Source: Pelomonas cellulosilytica
GTDB taxonomy: Bacteria > Pseudomonadota > Gammaproteobacteria > Burkholderiales > Burkholderiaceae_C
Reading direction: 5' to 3'
Assembly: GCF_021353265.1 (NCBI RefSeq)
Contig: NZ_JAJTWU010000006.1
Span: forward strand, 248,001 to 312,000
Length of the DNA: 64,000 bases
The notes beneath the pieces were generated by a model that saw only the letters and a list, made by a program, of their open reading frames with translations, did no database searches and was not told the DNA's origin. A program made the position numbers and the translations under genes. Numbering within the stretch: position 1 is the stretch's first letter; every line of letters starts with the position of its first letter. Of this stretch, positions 59,276-64,000 are shown piece by piece.

Positions 59276-61543
59276 TTACTGCTTGACGCAGTCGACGTAA
59301 TAGAAGCCGCGGCCCGTCTCTTCGTCGATCTCGTGCACGAGGCCGTGCACATCCGTCGCGAAGCCAGGGAACTTGGCATTGAAACTGCGCGTGAACTTCA
59401 GGTAATCGACGATCTTCTTGTTGAAGCGCTCCCCCGGGATCAGCAGCGGGATGCCCGGTGGGTAAGGCGTGAGCAGCGACGTCGTGATGCGGCCTTCCAG
59501 CTCATCGATGCCCACACGCTCCGTCTTGCGCTGGGCGATGTGGGCGTAGGCATCGGTGGGCGTCATGGCCGGCTGCAGATTGGACAGGTACATGTCGGTG
59601 GTTAGCCGCGCGATGTCACCCTCGGCATAGGCCAGGTGGATGGCCTGGCAGAGGTCGCGCAGGCCCATGCGCTCGTACTTCGGGAACTGCGCGCAGAACT
59701 CCGGCAGGATGCGCCACATCGGCGCATTCTTGTCGTAGTCATCCTTGAACTGCTGCAGTGCGGTCAGCAGCGTGTTCCAGCGGCCCTTGGTGATGCCGAT
59801 GGTGAACATGATGAAGAACGAGTAGAGGCCCGTCTTCTCGACGACGACGCCATGCTCGACGAGGAACTTCGTGACGACGGACGCCGGAATGCCGCTGGCG
59901 GCGAAGCGCCCTTCCATGTCCAGCCCGGGCGTGATGATGGTGGACTTGATCGGGTCCAGCATGTTGAAGCCTTCGGCCAGCGCGCCGAAGCCATGCCAGT
60001 CCTCGTCGGCGTGCAGCATCCAGTCGGCAGACACCGGCTCGCTGCCCTCTTCCGCGCGCAGGTAATCCGGCCCCCAGACCTTGAACCACCAGTCGTCGCC
60101 GTAGTCGGCCTCCACCTTGCGCATCGCGCGGCGGAAGTCGAGCGACTCCTTGATGCTCTCCTCAACGAGCGCCGTGCCGCCGGGCGGCTCCATCATGGCG
60201 GCCGCCACATCGCAGCTCGCAATAATCGAGTACTGCGGCGACGTCGACGTGTGCATCAAATAGGCCTCGTTGAAGAGGTGCTTGTCCAGCTTGACCGTCT
60301 GCGAGTCCTGCACCAGCACTTGTGACGCCTGCGAGATGCCGGCCAGCAGCTTGTGCGTGGACTGCGTCGCGTAGACGACCGCCTCCTTCGGGCGCGGGCG
60401 GTTCTTACCCATCGCATGGAACTGGCCGTAGAAGTCGTGGAAGGCCGCGTGCGGCAGCCAGGCCTCGTCGAAGTGCAGCGTCGGGATGTAGCCGTCGAGC
60501 TTCTTCTTGATCGTCTCGGTGTTGTAGAGCACACCGTCGTAGGTGCTCTGTGTCAGCGTCACGATGGACGGCTTGACGTTCGCCGCATCGACATGCGCCA
60601 ACAGCGGGTTGGCGGCGATCTTGGCGCGGATGGCCTCCGGGCTGAACTCGCTCTCCGGGATGGGGCCGATGATGCCGTAGTGGTTGCGCGTGGGCGTCAG
60701 GAAGACTGGAATCGCACCGCACATGATGATGGCGTGCAGGTTGCTCTTGTGGCAATTGCGGTCGATGACGACGACGTCGCCCGGCGCGACCGTGTGATGC
60801 CACACCATCTTGTTGGACGTGGACGTGCCGTTGGTGACAAAGAAGCAGTGGTCGGCATTGAAGATGCGCGCTGCGTTCTTCTCGCTGGCCGCAACGGGGC
60901 CCGTGTGGTCCAGCAACTGGCCAAGTTCCTCGACGGCATTGCAGACGTCGGCGCGCAGCATGTTCTCGCCGAAGAACTGGTGGAACATCTGGCCCACGGG
61001 GCTCTTCAGAAAGGCAACGCCGCCGGAGTGCCCCGGGCAATGCCACGAGTAGGAGCCGTCGGCTGCGTAGTCCATCAGCGCCTTGAAGAACGGCGGCGCC
61101 AGGCCATCGAGGTAGCTCTTGGCCTCGCGGATGATGTGGCGCGCCACGAACTCCGGCGTGTCCTCGAACATGTGGATGAATCCGTGCAGCTCGCGCAGCA
61201 CGTCGTTCGGCAGATGCTGACTCGTGCGCGTCTCGCCGTAGACGTAGATCGGGATGTCAGGGTTTCGGAAGCGGATCTCCTCGATGAACTTGCGAAGGTT
61301 CAGCACCGCCGGATCGAGGTCGGGGCCGGGCGTGAACTCCTCGTCGTCGATCGACAGGATGAAGGCGGACGCGCGGCTCTGCTGCTGGGCGAACTGCGAC
61401 AGGTCGCCATAGCTTGTCACACCCAGCACCTCCATACCCTCCTTTTGGATGGCTTCGGCCAACGCGCGGATGCCCAGGCCCGAGGTGTTCTCGGAGCGGT
61501 AGTCCTCATCGATGATGACGATGGGAAAGTGAAAACGGATCAT
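59276..61543 (-). CDS. Biodegradative-type arginine/lysine/ornithine decarboxylase
   Basis: 755 residues, with the N-terminal wing domain (MIRFHFPIVIIDEDYRSENTSG...) of the large inducible decarboxylases. The PLP core has the Schiff-base Lys in ATQSTHKLLAGISQASQ and the WHCPGHSGGVAF motif; the C-terminal domain includes TPYPPGIPLLIPGERF. Which of arginine, lysine or ornithine is used cannot be decided from motifs alone. No antiporter or regulator gene lies adjacent, so an acid-resistance role is not shown. Convergent with fabI. Confidence 0.9.
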   Translation of the reverse strand: MIRFHFPIVIIDEDYRSENTSGLGIRALAEAIQKEGMEVLGVTSYGDLSQFAQQQSRASAFILSIDDEEFTPGPDLDPAVLNLRKFIEEIRFRNPDIPIYVYGETRTSQHLPNDVLRELHGFIHMFEDTPEFVARHIIREAKSYLDGLAPPFFKALMDYAADGSYSWHCPGHSGGVAFLKSPVGQMFHQFFGENMLRADVCNAVEELGQLLDHTGPVAASEKNAARIFNADHCFFVTNGTSTSNKMVWHHTVAPGDVVVIDRNCHKSNLHAIIMCGAIPVFLTPTRNHYGIIGPIPESEFSPEAIRAKIAANPLLAHVDAANVKPSIVTLTQSTYDGVLYNTETIKKKLDGYIPTLHFDEAWLPHAAFHDFYGQFHAMGKNRPRPKEAVVYATQSTHKLLAGISQASQVLVQDSQTVKLDKHLFNEAYLMHTSTSPQYSIIASCDVAAAMMEPPGGTALVEESIKESLDFRRAMRKVEADYGDDWWFKVWGPDYLRAEEGSEPVSADWMLHADEDWHGFGALAEGFNMLDPIKSTIITPGLDMEGRFAASGIPASVVTKFLVEHGVVVEKTGLYSFFIMFTIGITKGRWNTLLTALQQFKDDYDKNAPMWRILPEFCAQFPKYERMGLRDLCQAIHLAYAEGDIARLTTDMYLSNLQPAMTPTDAYAHIAQRKTERVGIDELEGRITTSLLTPYPPGIPLLIPGERFNKKIVDYLKFTRSFNAKFPGFATDVHGLVHEIDEETGRGFYYVDCVKQ

Positions 61544-61666
61544 CGGCGGCCTCCAGCGGGCGGGCATCAAAAAACGAAGCGGCGAAGTGTAGGGCCGCGA
61601 TGTGTTCGGCCTGTGTCGTTGCCGTCTATACACTGGACTGAAACGAAGGGGATGAGAGGAGACACG

Positions 61667-62095
61667 ATGGACTGGAATCCGGCCACCGTCTGGTGGGTCG
61701 CAGCGGGCGCGCTCGTGGCAGCCGAGCTGACCACCGGCACGTTCTATCTGCTGATGCTCGCGCTGGGCGCTGCTGCCGGCGCCATGGCCGCCCACGGAGG
61801 GCTGGCCTCCTCTTCTCAGATGCTGGCTGCCGCGCTGGTCGGCGGCATCGCCGTCGTGGGCTGGCACCTGCGCCGTGACCGCCTGCCGGCACCGGCTGGC
61901 AGCAACCCCGACGTCAATCTCGACATTGGCCAGCGCGTGCAGGTGGACACCTGGACACCCGACGGCCGCGCGCAGGTCCACTACCGCGGCGCAGCCTGGC
62001 AGGCGCGCTTCGTCGGCACCCCACCCGCTCCGAGTGGCGCCTATGTCATCCGGGCGCTGGAAGGCAACTGCCTGCTACTGGACCGCGAGGCCTGA
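61667..62095 (+). CDS. NfeD family protein
   Basis: 142 residues. Two to three membrane helices (about 5-70) are followed by a small C-terminal OB-fold (VNLDIGQRVQVDTW ... VHYRGAAWQARFV). It is the short NfeD form without the ClpP-like protease domain. NfeD proteins pair with SPFH proteins, and the SPFH gene follows after 4 nt. The start at 61667 has AGGAG 6 nt upstream, preferred over an ATG at 61652. Confidence 0.88.
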   Translation: MDWNPATVWWVAAGALVAAELTTGTFYLLMLALGAAAGAMAAHGGLASSSQMLAAALVGGIAVVGWHLRRDRLPAPAGSNPDVNLDIGQRVQVDTWTPDGRAQVHYRGAAWQARFVGTPPAPSGAYVIRALEGNCLLLDREA

Positions 62096-62099
62096 ACCA

Positions 62100-63032
62100 A
62101 TGTTTCCCGAAAGCACTTCCATGACCGTTGCCCTCGTCCTGCTCGTCATCGCCGCCATCTTCATCGTCCGCTCGATCAAGGTCGTGCCACAGCAGCACGC
62201 ATGGGTCGTCGAGCGGCTGGGCAAGTACCACGCCACGCTGACCCCCGGCCTGAACTTCCTCGTGCCATTTGTGGACCGCCTGGCCTACAAGCACTTGCTG
62301 AAGGAGATCCCGCTCGACGTGCCCAGCCAGATCTGCATCACCAAGGACAACACGCAACTGACGGTGGATGGCATCCTGTATTTCCAGGTCACCGACCCCA
62401 TGCGCGCCAGCTACGGCGCGAGCAACTACGTCGTGGCCATCACCCAGCTGGCCCAGACCACGCTGCGCTCCGTCATCGGCCGCATGGAACTGGATCGCAC
62501 GTTCGAGGAGCGCGACGTGATCAACAGCTCTGTCGTGCAGGCGCTGGACGAGGCGGCGCTGAACTGGGGCGTCAAGGTGCTCCGCTACGAAATCAAGGAT
62601 CTGACGCCGCCGCCGGCCATCCTGCATTCGATGCAGGCGCAGATCACCGCCGAGCGCGAAAAGCGCGCACTGATCGCAGCGTCCGAGGGCCGCCGCCAGG
62701 AACAGATCAACATCGCCACCGGCGAACGCGAGGCGGCGATCGCCAAGTCGGAAGGCCAAAAACAGGCGGAGATCAACAAGGCCCAGGGCGAGGCGGCCGC
62801 CATCACGGCGGTGGCCGACGCCACGTCGGACGCCATCCGCAAGATCGCCGCGGCGATCCAGCAGCCCGGCGGCGATCAGGCGGTGCAGCTGAAAGTGGCG
62901 GAAAAGGCGGTGGAGGCCTTTGCGCAGCTCGCCCAGAAGAACAACACGATGATCGTGCCGGGGAACGTCAGCGAAGTCGCAGGCCTGATCGGCACGGCGA
63001 TGGGATTGCTCAAGGCCGGCAACAAGGCCTGA
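62100..63032 (+). CDS. SPFH domain/band 7 family membrane protein
   Basis: 310 residues. One N-terminal helix (about 8-24), the band 7 domain (SIKVVPQQHAWVVERLGKYHATLTPGLNFLVPFVD...), then a coiled-coil with repeated Ala/Glu/Lys (SEGRRQEQINIATGEREAAIAKSEGQKQAEINKAQ). It resembles the paraslipin/QmcA group. It assembles into membrane microdomain rings, and with the adjacent NfeD forms a known pair. Start is 62100, 4 nt after nfeD, with GAGG upstream; 62121 is an alternative. Confidence 0.93.
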   Translation: MFPESTSMTVALVLLVIAAIFIVRSIKVVPQQHAWVVERLGKYHATLTPGLNFLVPFVDRLAYKHLLKEIPLDVPSQICITKDNTQLTVDGILYFQVTDPMRASYGASNYVVAITQLAQTTLRSVIGRMELDRTFEERDVINSSVVQALDEAALNWGVKVLRYEIKDLTPPPAILHSMQAQITAEREKRALIAASEGRRQEQINIATGEREAAIAKSEGQKQAEINKAQGEAAAITAVADATSDAIRKIAAAIQQPGGDQAVQLKVAEKAVEAFAQLAQKNNTMIVPGNVSEVAGLIGTAMGLLKAGNKA

Positions 63033-63047
63033 ACATCAGCCCAATGC

Positions 63048-63088
63048 AAAAAAGCCCGCGAGGGCCCTGGTGAAGGGCGGTCGCGGGC
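63048..63088 (-). terminator. Intrinsic terminator, minus strand
   Basis: GCCCGCGA/TCGCGGGC outer stem (8 bp) with an inner GCCCT/AGGGC stem, and TTTTTT on the minus strand (AAAAAA at 63048-63053). It terminates transcription coming from the LuxR-side region. It is not oriented for the SPFH gene on the plus strand. Confidence 0.88.
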
Positions 63089-63095
63089 ACAAAGA

Positions 63096-63137
63096 CGTTC
63101 GGGGGGCGCCGAACGAAAGCGGTGAGGAGACGCTTTC
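63096..63137 (-). ncRNA. Two stem-loops in a putative small transcript
   Basis: On the minus strand, GAAAGCG-N9-CGCTTTC (63115-63137) and CGTTCGG-N6-CCGAACG (63096-63115) form two 7-bp hairpins, directly upstream of the terminator. With the terminator stem they give a three-hairpin 3' end, typical of small RNAs. The 5' end is not known. Confidence 0.5.
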
Positions 63138-63141
63138 CTGA

Positions 63142-63192
63142 TCAGCCGCCGAAATAGGGCAGACCGAGAACTTCGTAAATCAGTTTCCACAT
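63142..63192 (-). CDS. Putative 16-residue peptide downstream of luxR
   Basis: MWKLIYEVLGLPYFGG, 16 codons then TGA. The ATG has GGAG with a 6-nt spacer, one of the better ribosome sites near here. The sequence is hydrophobic and aromatic-rich, with a Pro-Tyr-Phe-Gly-Gly end. It starts 106 nt after the LuxR stop on the same strand and is followed by three hairpins and a terminator. I do not recognise it. It could be a micropeptide, a leader peptide, or a chance frame inside a small RNA. Confidence 0.5.
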   Translation of the reverse strand: MWKLIYEVLGLPYFGG

Positions 63193-63262
63193 GCTGAGCT
63201 CCATCGGCCTAGTGGCCAAAAATCGATGAAGTCAGTGTCCCGGACGACTCGCAGTTAGGGAA

Positions 63263-63278
63263 CTACAAACCCTTGTAG
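63263..63278. promoter_or_regulatory. Lux-box-like dyad downstream of luxR
   Basis: CTACAAACCCTTGTAG, a 16-bp sequence with 6-bp inverted arms. Its CT-N12-AG spacing is that of lux boxes. It begins 20 nt after the LuxR stop and lies about 71 nt upstream of the 16-codon frame. A 10-bp palindrome AGTGGCCACT adjoins it. No convincing -10 element is visible at the classic distance. Confidence 0.4.
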
Positions 63279-63297
63279 TGGCCACTGCGCCTTGTGG

Positions 63298-63999
63298 CTA
63301 CAGCAGCCCTAGTTCCATCGCCTTCAGAACCGCGTGGTTCTTGGTCGAGACGTCCAACGCCCGGAACAGCTGCTTCATGTGGTAATTGACGGTGTTCTCG
63401 CTGATGCCGAGAAGGCTTCCCACCACCCACGCGCTCTTGCCATCCATCGTCAGGCGGAGGATTTCCAGCTGCCGGGCACTCAGCTTGGGCGCCGCCACAG
63501 GCATGAGCAGACGGGACGCAGCATCCTGTGCATGCACGGCCAGCAGCTGAAGGTCGGCCAACATCCGACTCAGCTTCACCGGATCAGTCGGAAGCGGGCG
63601 CTCCCGGTCAACGCCGAGCAGGAAGCGTCGGTAGCCTGGCATATGCACACTGACAGCCAGGCCGGTGCGGTACCCGAACGGCGCTTGCATCTCCCAGAGG
63701 TCACCCGCCCCTGCGTCAACGTAGAGACGCTGGTCGTAGATGAGCGGTGCAGCATTGCGCATCACGTGGCGGTGCACCGGATCGCGTTGCGCATTCTCGG
63801 CATTGCTGGCCGCAGCAAGGAACTCCGGCGGCGTGTTGCCGATGGGGATGTACTCCGATTTGCCGCCGACACCTCGCTCGATGGCCAGCACTCCGGCGAT
63901 GAGCCCGAAGTCCATGTCGTGCGCGAAGTCGATCAGCCCCTGCCGGAAATCCGCGAAGTTTTTCGCTTGGCTGACTTGTTCGTACCGCTGCAAGTTCAT
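63298..63999 (-). CDS. LuxR-type regulator with autoinducer-binding domain
   Basis: 233 residues: N-terminal autoinducer-binding domain (about 15-165) and C-terminal LuxR HTH (about 170-230, LSARQLEILRLTMDGKSAWVVGSLLGISENTVNYHMKQL). Aligned without gaps to LuxR, the ligand-pocket residues corresponding to Trp57, Tyr61 and Trp85 of TraR are Phe60, Ala64 and Tyr88. Asp73 and Pro74 are kept. This suggests a non-AHL or altered ligand. The start ATG is at the right edge with one base beyond it, so the promoter and any luxI are unseen. Confidence 0.85.
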   Translation of the reverse strand: MNLQRYEQVSQAKNFADFRQGLIDFAHDMDFGLIAGVLAIERGVGGKSEYIPIGNTPPEFLAAASNAENAQRDPVHRHVMRNAAPLIYDQRLYVDAGAGDLWEMQAPFGYRTGLAVSVHMPGYRRFLLGVDRERPLPTDPVKLSRMLADLQLLAVHAQDAASRLLMPVAAPKLSARQLEILRLTMDGKSAWVVGSLLGISENTVNYHMKQLFRALDVSTKNHAVLKAMELGLL

Positions 64000-64000
64000 C

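Noticed and set aside
63263-63278. The dyad after luxR as a rho-independent terminator of luxR
   Set aside because: The stem is short (6 bp, AT-rich) and not followed by a T-run; the real terminator lies at 63048-63088.

Overview
The window is about 64 kb of very GC-rich, densely packed bacterial chromosome with no coding gap over 300 bases. It contains no tRNA, rRNA, insertion sequence, prophage or CRISPR array that I could find. Gene content and order fit a betaproteobacterium of the order Burkholderiales, probably in the Rubrivivax/Roseateles/Leptothrix neighbourhood. Supporting signs are the order pmbA-darP(yjgA)-mogA, pyrG-kdsA-...-eno-ftsB, rimP-nusA-infB-rbfA-truB-typA, and the outer-membrane, TRAP and TonB systems of a Gram-negative cell. 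Species-level placement cannot be made from this sequence alone.

Layout. 1-8.2 kb: the 5' part of a TRAP solute-binding protein gene, pmbA, then darP-mogA and an exported dikinase-like protein, cysE, trmJ, suhB and a small TonB-C-domain protein. 8.2-21.1 kb: mutS, an alpha/beta hydrolase, then a long plus-strand block pyrG-kdsA-DUF2339-DUF3999-eno-ftsB-pnuC-ribosylnicotinamide kinase. 21.1-26.9 kb (minus): a small unknown protein, a 1200-residue receptor-like membrane protein, hslO (Hsp33) and a gamma-carbonic-anhydrase-like protein. 27-33.1 kb (plus): a DUF455 ferritin-like protein, an omega-amino-acid:pyruvate aminotransferase, a phytase-like esterase, and a tight exporter/PIG-L deacetylase/zinc amidohydrolase set. 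33.1-37.4 kb (minus): an overlapping unit of outer-membrane barrel, periplasmic binding protein, membrane diguanylate cyclase and YghU-like glutathione transferase. 37.5-49.6 kb: a DsbA/FrnE-like oxidoreductase, rdgC, an HNH-like protein, a TonB receptor with a His-rich partner, CYTH, a CAP lipoprotein, ogt, dusA, and several metabolic enzymes and exporters. 49.7-58.2 kb (minus): the translation/transcription block typA-truB-rbfA-infB-nusA-rimP. 58.4-64 kb: fabI, an Orn/Lys/Arg decarboxylase, an NfeD/SPFH pair, and at the right edge a LuxR-type regulator.

Most of the window is housekeeping. The most unusual piece is at the right edge. Just downstream of an orphan-looking LuxR regulator, whose predicted ligand pocket lacks three of the usual AHL-contact residues, lies a lux-box-like dyad. 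It is followed by a 16-codon reading frame with a good ribosome site (MWKLIYEVLGLPYFGG), three consecutive stem-loops, and a strong intrinsic terminator. This looks like an uncharacterised small transcript and/or micropeptide tied to the regulator. Other points worth a look are the exported protein with the domain order of plant alpha-glucan water dikinase, the YfiBNR-like c-di-GMP operon, and the large binding-protein-like membrane receptor.
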